The notes: generated from the letters alone by a model not told the origin. Shown: positions 53,170 through 63,694, counted from the stretch's first letter. The stretch: 64,000 nt of DNA from Aureimonas glaciei (GCF_014643375.1 NZ_BMJJ01000001.1:515782-579781), one strand, 5' to 3'. Numbers and translations: made by a program.

Positions 53170-53170
<1 letters not shown>
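52409..53170 (+). CDS. deoC: deoxyribose-phosphate aldolase
   Basis: A 253-residue class I aldolase that splits deoxyribose 5-phosphate into acetaldehyde and glyceraldehyde 3-phosphate. SLDLTDLNETCTEADV begins the barrel, with IATVVNFPLGSDDPAQTA, EIDMVIDYQRL, and LKAILETGEL. The Schiff-base lysine sits in FLKTSTGKTARHASLE and the second lysine in FKASGGIKTFEDA. The stop overlaps the deoA start by one base. Confidence 0.94.
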
Positions 53171-54480
<1,310 letters not shown>

Positions 54481-54483
54481 TGC

Positions 54484-55017
54484 CTATTCGACCAGGTTCA
54501 GCCGCCCCTCTTCGACGCCAAAACGCTTCAGCTTCTTCAAAAAGCTCATGCCGAGGAGGGTGGTCGGCATGACGTCGCCCCGCGTGATGAGCGCCTCGAC
54601 GTCGCGCACCTCGACCCGCCCGATGGTCACGCGGTCGAGCGTGGCGACCGCCACGTCGGTCTCGCCATTGGCCGTCTGCGCCTTGTAGCGATAGGCGTCG
54701 GCGCGGATCTGCAGGCCGAGCCGGCGCGCCGTCGTCTCGTTCATCGAGACATAGGTCGCGCCGGTGTCGACGAGGACCGCCACCGGCCGCCCGTTCAGCC
54801 GTGCCTCCGTCCGAAAATGCCCGTCCTCGCCCGCCGTGAGCTGCGCCACGCGTCCGGCATAGGTCGGCGTCGACGCCGCCTGCACCGCGGGCGCGGGCAC
54901 CACCGTCTCGACGGCCTGTTCCTGCGCCTGGCGCTGCCGGTATTCCTCGAAGGCCGAGGGAAAGGCGAAGGCGAGGAGCGAGGCGCCGCCGGCGAGGATC
55001 AGAAACTTCTGGATCAA
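54484..55017 (-). CDS. TIGR02281-type retropepsin-like aspartic protease
   Basis: A 177-residue protein with a single N-terminal hydrophobic segment (MIQKFLILAGGASLLAFAFP), a short linker, and a retropepsin-like half-domain: VLVDTGATYVSMNETTARRL has the active-site Asp-Thr-Gly, and LLGMSFLKKL the second conserved hydrophobic block. Proteins of this family are membrane-anchored, periplasmic, and probably dimeric; substrates are unknown. It is minus-strand, downstream of upp with a 140-bp gap. Confidence 0.88.
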   Translation of the reverse strand: MIQKFLILAGGASLLAFAFPSAFEEYRQRQAQEQAVETVVPAPAVQAASTPTYAGRVAQLTAGEDGHFRTEARLNGRPVAVLVDTGATYVSMNETTARRLGLQIRADAYRYKAQTANGETDVAVATLDRVTIGRVEVRDVEALITRGDVMPTTLLGMSFLKKLKRFGVEEGRLNLVE

Positions 55018-55157
55018 GGATCGTCCCTCCCCTTCACCGCCCGGGCCGGGCGGATCGATACGAGGGGAGAGCCTGGCACGAAGGCGTTAATGCTGGCGCT
55101 GGGGCGGAGGGGCGCGCCCGGCAAAGATGGCCGGGAGGGTGAATGCGGGGTTAACCG

Positions 55158-55787
55158 CTATTTCGTCCCGTACATGCGGTCGCCGGCGTCGCCGAGGCCC
55201 GGCACGATGTAGCCCTGCTCGTTCAAATGGCTGTCGATCGAGGCGGTGAAGATCGGGATGTCCGGATGAGCGGCGCGGAAACGCTCGATGCCCTCGGGCG
55301 CTGCGAGCAGGCACAGGAAGCGGATGTTCGAGGCGCCGCGCTTTTTCAGCTGGTCCATTGCGGCGATCGCCGAATTGCCGGTCGCCAGCATCGGGTCGAC
55401 GACGATCACCAGCCGGTTGGCGAGATCCTCCGGCGCCTTGAAATAGTACTCGACCGGCATCAGCGTCTCGTGGTCGCGGTAGACGCCGATATGGGCGACC
55501 CGGGCGGCGGGAACGAGATCGAGCATGCCCTCGAGGAGACCGTTGCCGGCTCGGAGGATCGAGGCGAAGACCAGCTTCTTGCCTTCCAGGATGGGCGAAT
55601 CCATTTCCACCAGCGGCGTCTCGATGCGCATGGTGGTCAGGTCGAGATGGCGCGTCACCTCGTAGCAGAGGAGCGTCGAGATCTCCCGGAGCAGCCGGCG
55701 AAAACTCGCGGTCGAGGTCTCCTTGTTGCGCATGATGGTGAGCTTGTGCTGGACCAGCGGGTGGTCGATGACGGTGACGCCGTCCAT
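55158..55787 (-). CDS. upp: uracil phosphoribosyltransferase
   Basis: A 209-residue enzyme making UMP from uracil and PRPP. The N-terminal [20 protein letters not shown], catalytic [20 protein letters not shown] and the PRPP loop [16 protein letters not shown] followed by ADRMYGTK-like end ([13 protein letters not shown]) are all in place. It salvages uracil released by deoA and cdd activity. It lies downstream of deoB on the same strand with a 159-bp gap. Confidence 0.95.
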   Translation of the reverse strand: MDGVTVIDHPLVQHKLTIMRNKETSTASFRRLLREISTLLCYEVTRHLDLTTMRIETPLVEMDSPILEGKKLVFASILRAGNGLLEGMLDLVPAARVAHIGVYRDHETLMPVEYYFKAPEDLANRLVIVVDPMLATGNSAIAAMDQLKKRGASNIRFLCLLAAPEGIERFRAAHPDIPIFTASIDSHLNEQGYIVPGLGDAGDRMYGTK

Positions 55788-55946
55788 GCGCGGACCTTTC
55801 CTTCGTGATTTTTCAAAACCCTAAGGCCTGACGTCCGGCCCGCCAAGCCGGGCGGCGCCCTCAAGGCCGCGAGACGGCCGCGATCCCCGGATTTAGTCGC
55901 ACCAGGACGCCGGGAAGCGCCACCATGGCGCGAATGGGCTGCCGCG

Positions 55947-57137
55947 TCAGAGAAAGCTCGTCCCGTGCTTGCCCTGGGGCAGGCCGAGATGGGCGGCGAC
56001 GCTCTCGCCGATGTCGGCAAAAGTCTTGCGGTGGCCGATGCCGCGGCCGGCAATCCCGGGTCCAAAGCCGAGCACCGGTACGTTCTCGCGGGTGTGGTCG
56101 GTACCGGGCCAGGTCGGGTCGCAGCCGTGGTCGGCGGTGATGAGAGCGAGATCTCCCGGCTGCAGGGCGGCGAAGAATTCGGGCAGGCGACGGTCGAAGG
56201 CCTCGAGCGCCGCGGCGTAGCCGGCGACGTCGCGGCGGTGGCCGAAAGCCGAATCGAAGTCGACGAAATTAGCGAAGACGAGATCGCCGTCGCCGGCGTC
56301 CCGGATCGCCCCGAGCATGGCATCGAACAGCGCCATGTTGCCGTCGCCCTTGCGCACCTCGGAAATCCCCTGATGGGCGAAGATGTCGCCAATCTTGCCG
56401 ATGGCGATGACCTTTCGCCCGGCCGCGACGGCGCGGTCGAGGAGCGTCGCTTCCGGCGGTAGGACGGAATAGTCGCGCCGGTTGGCGGTGCGCCGGAAGG
56501 ACTCGGCGCTCTCGCCGAGAAAAGGCCGGGCGATGACGCGGCCGATGTTCAGGGGGTCGACATGTTTTCGCGCGACCCCGCAGAGCGCGAAGAGCCGCTC
56601 CAGCCCGAAATGCGTCTCGTGCGCGGCGATCTGCAGCACGCTGTCGCCGGAGGTGTAGAAGATCGGCTTGCCCGAGCGGATGCTTTCCTCGCCGAGCTCC
56701 GCGATGATCTCGGTGCCCGAGGCGTGGCGGTCGCCGAGAATGCCGGGAATGCCGCTATCGTCCATGATCTCGGCGATCAGGCTGGCGGGAAAGGTCGGAA
56801 TCTCCGTGGGAAAATAGCCCCAGTCGAAGGTGACGGGCACGCCAGCGATCTCCCAGTGGCCGGACGGCGTGTCCTTGCCGCGCGAGACCTCGCCGGCCGA
56901 GCCCCAGAGGCCTTCGGGCTGTTCCGGAGCGCTGGCGGTGCCGGCGGCCCGGCCGAGACCGAGTGCCTCGAGATGCGGCAGCGCAAGCGGGCCGCGGCGG
57001 CCGATATCGGCCTGGCCCGCTGCGCAGGCCGCGGCGATGTGGCCGAAGGTATCGGCGCCCGCATCGCCGAAAGCTTCGGCGTCGACGGCGCCGCCGATGC
57101 CGAAGGAGTCCATGACGATCAGAATGGCGCGGCGCAT
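55947..57137 (-). CDS. deoB: phosphopentomutase
   Basis: A 396-residue metalloenzyme of the alkaline-phosphatase superfamily, converting (deoxy)ribose 1-phosphate to the 5-phosphate. [19 protein letters not shown] holds the first metal Asp, [16 protein letters not shown] the phosphothreonine region, [20 protein letters not shown] and [20 protein letters not shown] the remaining metal ligands. It links the phosphorylases to DeoC. The start at 57137 matches the family; the codons before it are not family-like. Confidence 0.95.
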   Translation of the reverse strand: MRRAILIVMDSFGIGGAVDAEAFGDAGADTFGHIAAACAAGQADIGRRGPLALPHLEALGLGRAAGTASAPEQPEGLWGSAGEVSRGKDTPSGHWEIAGVPVTFDWGYFPTEIPTFPASLIAEIMDDSGIPGILGDRHASGTEIIAELGEESIRSGKPIFYTSGDSVLQIAAHETHFGLERLFALCGVARKHVDPLNIGRVIARPFLGESAESFRRTANRRDYSVLPPEATLLDRAVAAGRKVIAIGKIGDIFAHQGISEVRKGDGNMALFDAMLGAIRDAGDGDLVFANFVDFDSAFGHRRDVAGYAAALEAFDRRLPEFFAALQPGDLALITADHGCDPTWPGTDHTRENVPVLGFGPGIAGRGIGHRKTFADIGESVAAHLGLPQGKHGTSFL

Positions 57138-57261
57138 GCTCGGTCCTCTGTCCCGCACGGATCCCGTCGCGCGCGCGGCCGGCGACGGCCCGGCTCTCCC
57201 GGCAGGTGCGCCGGACGGGGCGGCGTGTGCGCCATGGCAGATGGGGCGCGACGCGGCGTTT

Positions 57262-57843
57262 TCAAAGCTCGATGGTCTCGCAGCCTCCCGAGGGCGAGGC
57301 GACATTGCTGCCGATGCGCGGGTCCAGATAGCTCGTCCCGCCCATCTCGATCTCTCCGATCATCCCGTAGGTGGTCAGCGGCGAATAGGGAAAGCGCGTC
57401 TCGGACACCAGGATATAGCGGTTGCGCAGGGCAGCGAACTGCGTCGGCAGGGTGAAGCCGGCGCCGGCAGCGAGCTTTGCCATCCCCGTGGTCGGGCACG
57501 ACCAGTCCACCTTGGACACGCCGTTGCTGTCGATGAACACCGAGGTTACCCGGATCTTCAGACCGCTGGCGCTGTAGGGCGCCATCAGCGAGGCCGAGAT
57601 CTGGTAGATGCCCTGCAGGTCGCCCGCGCCCAGGCTCTGGGCCTGGGTGACGAGATCGTTGATCGTGCTGGCCGTGTGCTCGACCTTGCGGTTGATCGTC
57701 ACCGCCATCGAGACCTCCGTTCCGCCCAGATACAGGGCGAACAGGAAGGGCGCGATCAGGGCGAACTCCACCGCGCCGATACCGGAGCGGCAGCGCAGGA
57801 AGTCGGTCAGGCGGGCGGGGAGGTGGCGGGCGGGGATGGCCAT
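57262..57843 (-). CDS. TadE-like pilus assembly protein, second copy
   Basis: A 193-residue membrane-anchored pseudopilin-like protein: a type IV-like segment [20 protein letters not shown] (Glu at +5) followed by [19 protein letters not shown]. Two cysteines (WSCP and GGCETIEL) could form a disulfide outside. TadE/TadF-family proteins are minor components of the Flp pilus. ATG 57843 overlaps the upstream TadE-like gene by one base (TGATG), so they are co-translated. It is the last of three minus-strand genes facing away from the flp-cpa genes. Confidence 0.83.
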   Translation of the reverse strand: MAIPARHLPARLTDFLRCRSGIGAVEFALIAPFLFALYLGGTEVSMAVTINRKVEHTASTINDLVTQAQSLGAGDLQGIYQISASLMAPYSASGLKIRVTSVFIDSNGVSKVDWSCPTTGMAKLAAGAGFTLPTQFAALRNRYILVSETRFPYSPLTTYGMIGEIEMGGTSYLDPRIGSNVASPSGGCETIEL

Positions 57844-58412
57844 CAGTACGGCTCCGTCCGGAAGGCGGCCATGGAATACAGGAGGTGCGAGCCGTCTGCC
57901 ATGTCGGACAGATAGGCCCGCATCAGGTCGGTGTGGATCGGCCACTTGTAGTACACGCGCAGCGCGTTGATCGTCTCGGGTCCGCCGAGCTGGTAGCCGA
58001 AGCCGGCGGTGTCGATGTCGCCATTTTGGACCGGGGTCGGCTGGTCCAGGTTGCCGAAGTCCGGATAGACCCTGATGTCGATATGCAGCTTGCTGCAGTC
58101 GAGCAGGAAATCGACACCTTGGCAGATGTCGGCGCGAAAATCCTCGGCCGTCATGTTCGCTTTCTGCAACTCGCCCGTCCGGACGCTGCGCGCGACGCGA
58201 TCGACGGACTGGTCGAGCGTCAGTTCGGCGAGAAAGACCAGCGAGGTCTCGACGATGGCAAAGATGGTCAGGAAGAAGGGCAGCGCCAGAAACGCGAATT
58301 CGACCGCGACCGAGCCACGGCGATCGCCGGCGAGGCGGAAGGACCGGGCACGTCGGGCCCCGCCGGTCGAGCGCTCACCGTTCTCCGGAAGCGTGCAGTC
58401 GAAGCGAGCCAT
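57843..58412 (-). CDS. TadE-like pilus assembly protein, first copy
   Basis: A 189-residue protein with a basic N-terminus, then DRRGSVAVEFAFLALPFFLT, the TadE prepilin-like processing and membrane segment, followed by a periplasmic part with two Cys (ADICQGVDFLLDCSKL). Its stop overlaps the next start by one base. It belongs to the Flp pilus system encoded on the opposite strand. The family is processed by the CpaA/TadV peptidase, encoded at 59437-59946. Confidence 0.85.
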   Translation of the reverse strand: MARFDCTLPENGERSTGGARRARSFRLAGDRRGSVAVEFAFLALPFFLTIFAIVETSLVFLAELTLDQSVDRVARSVRTGELQKANMTAEDFRADICQGVDFLLDCSKLHIDIRVYPDFGNLDQPTPVQNGDIDTAGFGYQLGGPETINALRVYYKWPIHTDLMRAYLSDMADGSHLLYSMAAFRTEPY

Positions 58413-58494
58413 GTCGCCGATCCTCCGCGTCGATGCGTCGACCGCCGAGAATGCAGGGTAATCCTTGACAATTGGTTGCGCGGCGGTCGCGCCG

Positions 58495-58944
58495 CTATTG
58501 GCTGCCGCCGGCCGAGATGGTCTGGCGGGTGTTGAACTGTTCGGCGGCGGCCGAGAAGGCGGCCTGCGTGTCGCCGATCGTCACCATCGGCTCGCAGTTG
58601 GGAAGGCAGGCGAGCGTGGTGCGTTCCGCCTGGCGGTAGATCCGGACCGTGCCCTTCTCGAAGGAGCGCACGGCGACCTCCTCGTCGATGATTGAGCCGC
58701 CGTCGCTGTCGAGGACGACGATATTGGTGATGCCGTAGGAGCGTCCGGTCAGGACCAGCGTATGGGAATCATGCACGGTGATGTCGACGATCGAGGGATT
58801 GCCGATGATGACGCTGGCCGCCGGCCGATCGATCTTCAGGATGCGGGCATGGTCCACCGACACCTGCAGGCGCTCGCTGGCCATCGCCGGCACGGAGGTC
58901 GCAGCGACAAGGATCGTGGCGACGAGGGCGTGGTGTCTGAACAT
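58495..58944 (-). CDS. CpaC N-domain-like pilus assembly protein
   Basis: A 149-residue exported protein. Signal peptide MFRHHALVATILVAATSVPAMA, then a domain resembling the N-terminal domain of CpaC/RcpA secretins: LQVSVDHARILKIDRPAASV, IIGNPSIVDITVHDSHTLVL and TGRSYGITNIVVLDSDGG. Two cysteines (ACLPNCEP) lie near the C-terminus. It lacks the secretin channel. The start is uncertain between 58944 and 58959; AGGATGGA 10 nt upstream favours 58944. It probably acts alongside CpaC (61312-62934), perhaps as a periplasmic adaptor; this is inferred. Confidence 0.75.
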   Translation of the reverse strand: MFRHHALVATILVAATSVPAMASERLQVSVDHARILKIDRPAASVIIGNPSIVDITVHDSHTLVLTGRSYGITNIVVLDSDGGSIIDEEVAVRSFEKGTVRIYRQAERTTLACLPNCEPMVTIGDTQAAFSAAAEQFNTRQTISAGGSQ

Positions 58945-58994
58945 CGGTGGATGATCCATCCTGCGAACTGACCGCAAGGCTAACGGCATTCTGG

Positions 58995-59009
58995 TAAACG
59001 AAGCCTTAA
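58995..59009. promoter_or_regulatory. candidate CtrA half-site pair
   Basis: TAAA-N7-TTAA (TAAACGAAGCCTTAA) differs at one position from the CtrA consensus TTAA-N7-TTAA. It lies between the divergent CpaC-N-like gene and the first flp gene. Pilin promoters in Caulobacter are CtrA-controlled, so a role is plausible, but a single match of this length is weak evidence. Confidence 0.3.
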
Positions 59010-59190
59010 GGCCGGTTGGGCGTTTCACCAATCGTTCACTGCATTCGTGGAGTCGCGGGATGCGAACATTTTAACGGTATTTCTTAAGCGGGGCGAAACG
59101 GGGATTGGCTATGTTTTGGCCATCCGATCGACGGGGATTGCGTCGTCGGGATGTTCTCTCCGCCCCCTGTATCCCACCAAGGAGTTCTCC

Positions 59191-59364
59191 ATGACCAAGA
59201 CCCTCAAGCGCTTCATCAACAACGAGTCTGGCGCGACCGCGATCGAATACGGCCTGATTGCCGGCATTATGGCGACCGTTTTGATCGGCGCGTTCACGCT
59301 GCTCGGCGGAAGCATCACGAGCGCCTTTACCGACATCGGCACGTCGATGCAGGTCACCCAGTAA
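59191..59364 (+). CDS. Flp-family type IVb pilin, first copy
   Basis: A 57-residue prepilin. MTKTLKRFINNESG is the leader, then cleavage before ATAIEYGLIAGIMATVLIGA with the conserved Glu at position +5 and the Tyr next to it. The C-terminal part is short and hydrophobic-to-polar, as usual for Flp. AAGGAG precedes the ATG at 59191. It is expected to be abundant and strongly expressed. The second copy at 60035 differs mainly after the hydrophobic segment. Confidence 0.93.
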   Translation: MTKTLKRFINNESGATAIEYGLIAGIMATVLIGAFTLLGGSITSAFTDIGTSMQVTQ

Positions 59365-59436
59365 ATCAAGCATTTACTCCCCTCCGACGGCGCTCGCCGC
59401 CGGAGGGGACAAGTCGAACCGCTGCTGGGTCCGTCC

Positions 59437-59946
59437 ATGATCGCCGCCGTCATCTTCGTCGTCTTTCCCTTTGCGATGGCCTATGCGGCGTTCTCCGATC
59501 TCGTGTCGATGACGATCGCCAACAGGGTGTCGATCATTCTTTTGGCTGCCTTCGTCGTGCTGGCTCTGGTGGTCGGCATGCCGCTGTCTTCGATCGGCCT
59601 GCATCTCGGCGTAGGCCTGGCAACACTCGTCGTCGCCTTCGGCTGCTTTGCGGCCGGGTGGATGGGGGGCGGGGATGCCAAGCTGCTGGCGGCCACGGCC
59701 GTATGGTTCGGTCCGACGCAGCTCTTTCTGGATTATCTGGTCCTTGGAGCCGTCTTCGGCGGGGTTCTGACGCTGGCGATCCTCCTGGCGCGGGCCAAAT
59801 TCGTCCCGGTGACAGGCGTCGACTTCGTCGACCATCTCCTTGAACGAAAAACCGGCATTCCCTACGGTATCGGTCTCGGCGCCGCCGGCCTGACCGTCTA
59901 CACGTCAAGTGACTGGGTTTCCCTCGCGGTTCACGGTCTCGTCTGA
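59437..59946 (+). CDS. cpaA: CpaA/TadV prepilin peptidase
   Basis: A 169-residue inner-membrane aspartic peptidase, five to six transmembrane segments, that cleaves the Flp prepilin leader and TadE-like precursors. The two catalytic Asp motifs are visible: AAFSDLVSMTIANRVS in the first loop and MGGGDAKLLAATAVW in the second. GGG.D motif and compact length are typical of CpaA, which lacks the methylase domain of PilD. It stands between the two flp genes. Confidence 0.92.
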   Translation: MIAAVIFVVFPFAMAYAAFSDLVSMTIANRVSIILLAAFVVLALVVGMPLSSIGLHLGVGLATLVVAFGCFAAGWMGGGDAKLLAATAVWFGPTQLFLDYLVLGAVFGGVLTLAILLARAKFVPVTGVDFVDHLLERKTGIPYGIGLGAAGLTVYTSSDWVSLAVHGLV

Positions 59947-60034
59947 GATCACCCTCTCTGCGCCAAAGCCCGCTCTGCCCTCGCCGATCCGGCTCACGAG
60001 CCGCGTCCGCACGCTCGCATGGGAAGTGAAGACG

Positions 60035-60208
60035 ATGGTGCCGCTCCTCAGAAGATTCCGGGACAGTCGATCGGGTGCAACCGCGATCGAGTATGGCGTG
60101 ATCGCCAGTCTCATTGGGACCGCCCTCATCGCTGCCCTGACCCTTTTGTCCCCCGACATCATCGCCCTGTTCGATGGCATCGGTTCGGCATTCACCCCCG
60201 TCAGGTGA
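60035..60208 (+). CDS. Flp-family type IVb pilin, second copy
   Basis: A 57-residue prepilin: leader MVPLLRRFRDSRSG, then ATAIEYGVIASLIGTALIAA with Glu at +5. It is close to the first Flp in the cleavage region but differs in leader and C-terminus (DIIALFDGIGSAFTPVR). The ribosome site (GGAAGTGAAG) is weaker than that of the first copy, so lower expression is likely. Upstream in-frame codons extend to 59909 but overlap cpaA. It may be a minor or alternative pilin. Confidence 0.87.
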   Translation: MVPLLRRFRDSRSGATAIEYGVIASLIGTALIAALTLLSPDIIALFDGIGSAFTPVR

Positions 60209-60409
60209 CCCCGGCGGGGATGCCTCCGTGGAGACTTGGGGTCTTCCGGACGCGTCCCGTTTCGGCTGACACCGATGTTGACCTGGCCAGCGACGCGCGG
60301 CTGATCCGCCACCTGGGACATCCTTCCGCCCGAAGCGCTGCGAAAATTCGGGGCGATGTCGATCAACCTTAATGGAATGCAACTATTTCTGAGCCCGGGT
60401 AGGGCTTCG

Positions 60410-60425
60410 TTAACCATGCATTGAC
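60410..60425 (+). promoter_or_regulatory. candidate CtrA box upstream of cpaB
   Basis: TTAACCATGCATTGAC matches TTAA-N7-TTAAC at all but one position, the G in the second half-site, and is preceded by GT as in many CtrA boxes. It lies 63 bp before cpaB, in the 279-bp gap after the second flp. TTGACG inside it could also act as a -35. CtrA is a master regulator of cell-cycle, flagellar and pilus genes in alphaproteobacteria; regulation of this locus by it is inferred. Confidence 0.5.
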
Positions 60426-60487
60426 GTTTTATCGCTCATAAAGCTTCAAGCCGGCCTGCGATCGCGGGCATAGTTTGAGGGTTGGAG

Positions 60488-61303
60488 ATGAAGATAGCGC
60501 GTCTGGCCGTTCTCGGCGTCGCAGTCCTGGCCGCCGGCGGCGCCGGCTTCCTGGCTCTGATGCTGTCGGCCCAGAAGCCGGTCGAGCCCGTGATCATCAC
60601 CGCCTCGCCCGCCGAACCCCCGATCAAGCTCACCGAAGTGCTCGTCACCGCCAAGGATATCGGCATGGGCATGTCGGTCGACGACGCCCTGTCCTGGCAG
60701 AAATGGCCGGAGGACGGCGTCAGCGAAACCCTCATCCTGAAGACCGCGCGACCCGGCGCGATCGAGGAACTGAAGGGGTCGATCGCCCGCCAGTCTTTCT
60801 TCGCCGGCGAGCCCGTGCGCGAGACGAAGCTCATCAAGACCGATCGCGGCTTCATGTCGGCGATCCTGCCCGCCGGCAAGCGGGCGCTCGCCATCCAGAT
60901 CTCGGCCGAGACCTCGGCCGGCGGCTTCATTCTTCCCAACGACCATGTCGACGTCATCATGACCCGGCGGCGGGCCAATGGCGAACAGACGGGCGACTTC
61001 GACACCGAGACCATCCTGCGCAATCTCCGGGTCCTGGCCATCGACCAGACGATCGAGGAGCAGAACGGCACCAAGGTCGTGGTCGGTTCGACCGCCACGC
61101 TCGAGGTCGATCCGACCCAGGCCGAGGCCCTGACCGCGGCGCAGCCGATGGCCGAGCGTCTGGTCCTGGCGCTTCGCTCGCTGGAGGATTCGGTGCCCGG
61201 CTCGCCCGGTTACGCCGCCTTTCTCCTCGCCGGCGAAAACTCTCCCACCAAGATCCGCATCGTCCGCTACGGCAAGACGAGCGACATCACGACCAAGAAG
61301 TGA
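60488..61303 (+). CDS. cpaB: Flp pilus assembly protein CpaB
   Basis: A 271-residue protein with an N-terminal membrane anchor (MKIARLAVLGVAVLAAGGAG) and a periplasmic SAF-like domain: VLVTAKDIGMGMSVDDALSW, then ILPAGKRALAIQISAETSAG, FILPNDHVDVIMTRR and a long second module. CpaB/RcpC may stabilise the secretin or link it to the inner membrane. I take ATG 60488; TTG at 60482 is the in-frame alternative. CpaC follows after 8 bp. Confidence 0.92.
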   Translation: MKIARLAVLGVAVLAAGGAGFLALMLSAQKPVEPVIITASPAEPPIKLTEVLVTAKDIGMGMSVDDALSWQKWPEDGVSETLILKTARPGAIEELKGSIARQSFFAGEPVRETKLIKTDRGFMSAILPAGKRALAIQISAETSAGGFILPNDHVDVIMTRRRANGEQTGDFDTETILRNLRVLAIDQTIEEQNGTKVVVGSTATLEVDPTQAEALTAAQPMAERLVLALRSLEDSVPGSPGYAAFLLAGENSPTKIRIVRYGKTSDITTKK

Positions 61304-61311
61304 CGCGCGCC

Positions 61312-62934
61312 ATGGCGATCAAGCTCCCTTCGCATGAGGTTCGTTCACGGCCGGCCGCGCGCCCGATCCTGGCGTCCCTTCTCGCTTTGACGACGGCGCT
61401 GGCGCCGCTGCTGGCGGCCACGCCTGCCGAGGCCGCCTCCTCCTCCATCGTCGCCGTGAACCGGGTGCACCAGTCGATCAGCCTCGGCCTCGACAAGTCC
61501 AAGGTGATCGACCTGCCGGTCGATGCCCACGACATCCTCGTCGCCAATCCGGCCGTCGCCGACGCGGTGACGCGCACCGCGCGGCGCATCTACATCTTCG
61601 GCAAGCAGGTCGGCCAGACCAACATCTTCGTCTTCGATGCCCGCGGCCGCGAGATCGCCGTGCTCGACCTGCGCATCGAACGCGACATTGCCGGTCTCGA
61701 AGGCTCGATCCGCAAATACATCAAGGACGCCGACGTCCAGGTCGAGATCCTCAACGACAACATCGTCCTCACCGGCACGGTGCAGACGCCGCAGGACGCT
61801 TCGCGCGCGGTGCAGCTGGCCAACATCTACCTGACCGGCGGCGAGGCGACGACCGGCGCCTACATCCAGACCGCCACCAGCGGCTCCGGCCCGCAGGGCG
61901 GCGACGTCAGCCAGGCGCAGGAAGACCGGCGCCAGAGCCAGATCGTCAACCTCCTGCAGATCCAGGGTGAAGACCAGGTGATGCTGAAGGTGACGGTCGC
62001 CGAAGTGCAGCGCTCGGTGATCAAGCAGCTGGGTTTCAACGGAACGAGCAACGCGGTCATCGACGGCATCAGCGTCGGTGCGCTCGGCGACAATCCCTTT
62101 GCCCTGGGCAAGGCGGCCTCGGCCTCGGCCATCGGGCTTTCCGGCCTCATCGGCAATGGCAGCATCGACGCCCAGCTCAACGCCATGGAGCAGGCCGGCG
62201 TGATGAAGACGCTCGCCGAGCCGAGCCTGACGGCGATCTCCGGCGAAAGCGCCAGCTTCAAGGTCGGTGGCGAGTTCACGGCGCCGGACGGACAGCAGTA
62301 TACGCCCGGCGAGCCCGCGAGGCAGGAGTTCAAGGGCTTTGATGGAAGCGGCCAGGCCATCTACGAGACCATTCCGGCGACGCCGAGCTCGCGACAGATC
62401 GAGAGCAAGACGATCGACTACGGCATCGGGCTGGACTTCACGCCGGTCGTTCTCTCGCCGGGGCGTATCAGCCTGAAGGTGCGAACGGCGGTATCCGAGC
62501 CGACCTTTGAGTCGCCCTTCCACATGGCCGGCGGCAGGGATGGCGGCGTCGGCTCGGTGGGCATCCGCAAGCGCCTCGCCGACACCACGGTCGAGCTGCC
62601 CTCCGGCGGCTCCATGGTCATCGCGGGCCTGGTGCGCGACGAGACCCGGCAGGTCATCTCCGGCTATCCCGGCATTTCCAAAATCCCGATTCTCGGCACG
62701 CTGTTCCGCAGCCGCGATTTCCAGCGCTACGAGACCGAGCTTGTCATCATCGTCACGCCCTATCTGGTGCGTCCGGTCGCCCGCAAGGCGCTGGCCCGGC
62801 CGGACGACGGGCTGAATTTTTCCGCCGACGGCGCCGCCAACTTCCTCGGCCGGGTCAACCGCGTCTACGGCGCCATGGACACCGATCTTCCGCCCGGCCG
62901 GTACCACGGCGTCGTCGGATACATCTACAAATGA
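61312..62934 (+). CDS. cpaC: Flp pilus outer-membrane secretin CpaC
   Basis: A 540-residue exported secretin. Signal peptide ends at TPAEAAS; the N-terminal pilus-assembly domain (SISLGLDKSKVIDLPVDAHD, DILVANPAVADAVTRTARRI) is followed by a BON-like repeat (KDADVQVEILNDNIVLTGTV) and the secretin domain: GEDQVMLKVTVAEVQRSVIK, LAEPSLTAISGESASFKVGG, SYGIGLDF-like TIDYGIGLDFTPVVLSPGRI and ELVIIVTPYLVRPV at the end. It forms the pilus pore. Its stop overlaps cpaD by 4 bp. Its N-domain shares the pattern of the small protein at 58495-58944. Confidence 0.94.
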   Translation: MAIKLPSHEVRSRPAARPILASLLALTTALAPLLAATPAEAASSSIVAVNRVHQSISLGLDKSKVIDLPVDAHDILVANPAVADAVTRTARRIYIFGKQVGQTNIFVFDARGREIAVLDLRIERDIAGLEGSIRKYIKDADVQVEILNDNIVLTGTVQTPQDASRAVQLANIYLTGGEATTGAYIQTATSGSGPQGGDVSQAQEDRRQSQIVNLLQIQGEDQVMLKVTVAEVQRSVIKQLGFNGTSNAVIDGISVGALGDNPFALGKAASASAIGLSGLIGNGSIDAQLNAMEQAGVMKTLAEPSLTAISGESASFKVGGEFTAPDGQQYTPGEPARQEFKGFDGSGQAIYETIPATPSSRQIESKTIDYGIGLDFTPVVLSPGRISLKVRTAVSEPTFESPFHMAGGRDGGVGSVGIRKRLADTTVELPSGGSMVIAGLVRDETRQVISGYPGISKIPILGTLFRSRDFQRYETELVIIVTPYLVRPVARKALARPDDGLNFSADGAANFLGRVNRVYGAMDTDLPPGRYHGVVGYIYK

Positions 62935-63680
62935 GCGCTTCGAGGAGAGATCCCGTGTCCCGCCTTTCCCCTCAGAGCCCCGCGCCGCGCCTCGACCGCG
63001 GACCCGTGAAGGGCGCCGCGCTGGCGCTCGTCGCCGCGCTGTCGCTCCTCGGCGGCTGCGCCGACCGCCACTCGATCGAGGTCGGCGCGATCCCGGACGA
63101 CTACCGGACCCGGCACCCGATCACCGTCGGCGAGGCGGAAGAGGTGCTGGAGATCCCGATCGTCTCCTCCGAAGTTCGCTTGCCGCCGGCCTCGCGCGAC
63201 CGCATCACCACCTTCGCCGACCGTTTCCAGCGCTCTGGCTCGGCGGCCATCCGCGTGCTGTTGCCGTCCGGCTCCGACAATGCTGCCGCCGCCGAACTCG
63301 CCTCGCGCGACGTCGTCGCGGCCCTGCGCAAGGCGGGCATCCGGTCAGACCGGATTCTCGTCCAGCCCTATCGGACCGCCGGCTTCGACGGACCGGCGCC
63401 CATCCGCCTGTCCTTCGCCACGCTGACCGCCAAGACCGAGGCCTGCGGACGCTGGCCGGCGGATCTCGGCGACACGCACGAGAACAAGAACTATTTCAAT
63501 TTCGGCTGCGCCAGCCAGCAGAACCTCGCCGCGCAGATCGCCGACCCGCGCGACCTGCTCGGCCCGCGCGGCATCGATCCGATCGATGCCGAACGCCGCA
63601 CCACCATGCTCGGCGACTACCGCCAGGGCAACACGACGGCCTCGCAGGCGCCCATCACCGAATCAACGTACGACTGGTAG
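62931..63680 (+). CDS. cpaD: Flp pilus assembly lipoprotein CpaD
   Basis: A 249-residue lipoprotein: hydrophobic signal followed by a lipobox (SLLGGC) at about residue 43; then HSIEVGAIPDDYRTRHPITV and a conserved FNFGCASQQNLAAQIADPRD block typical of CpaD. It is thought to help insert or stabilise the secretin. It overlaps cpaC by 4 bp. The N-terminal 24 residues before the signal are unusually long, so internal start codons cannot be excluded. Confidence 0.92.
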   Translation: MSASRRDPVSRLSPQSPAPRLDRGPVKGAALALVAALSLLGGCADRHSIEVGAIPDDYRTRHPITVGEAEEVLEIPIVSSEVRLPPASRDRITTFADRFQRSGSAAIRVLLPSGSDNAAAAELASRDVVAALRKAGIRSDRILVQPYRTAGFDGPAPIRLSFATLTAKTEACGRWPADLGDTHENKNYFNFGCASQQNLAAQIADPRDLLGPRGIDPIDAERRTTMLGDYRQGNTTASQAPITESTYDW

Positions 63681-63694
63681 TCGGGGACACGACG

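Noticed and set aside
59071-59087. TTAA-N9-TTAA before the first flp gene as a CtrA box.
   Set aside because: The spacing is 9, not 7, so it does not fit the CtrA consensus.
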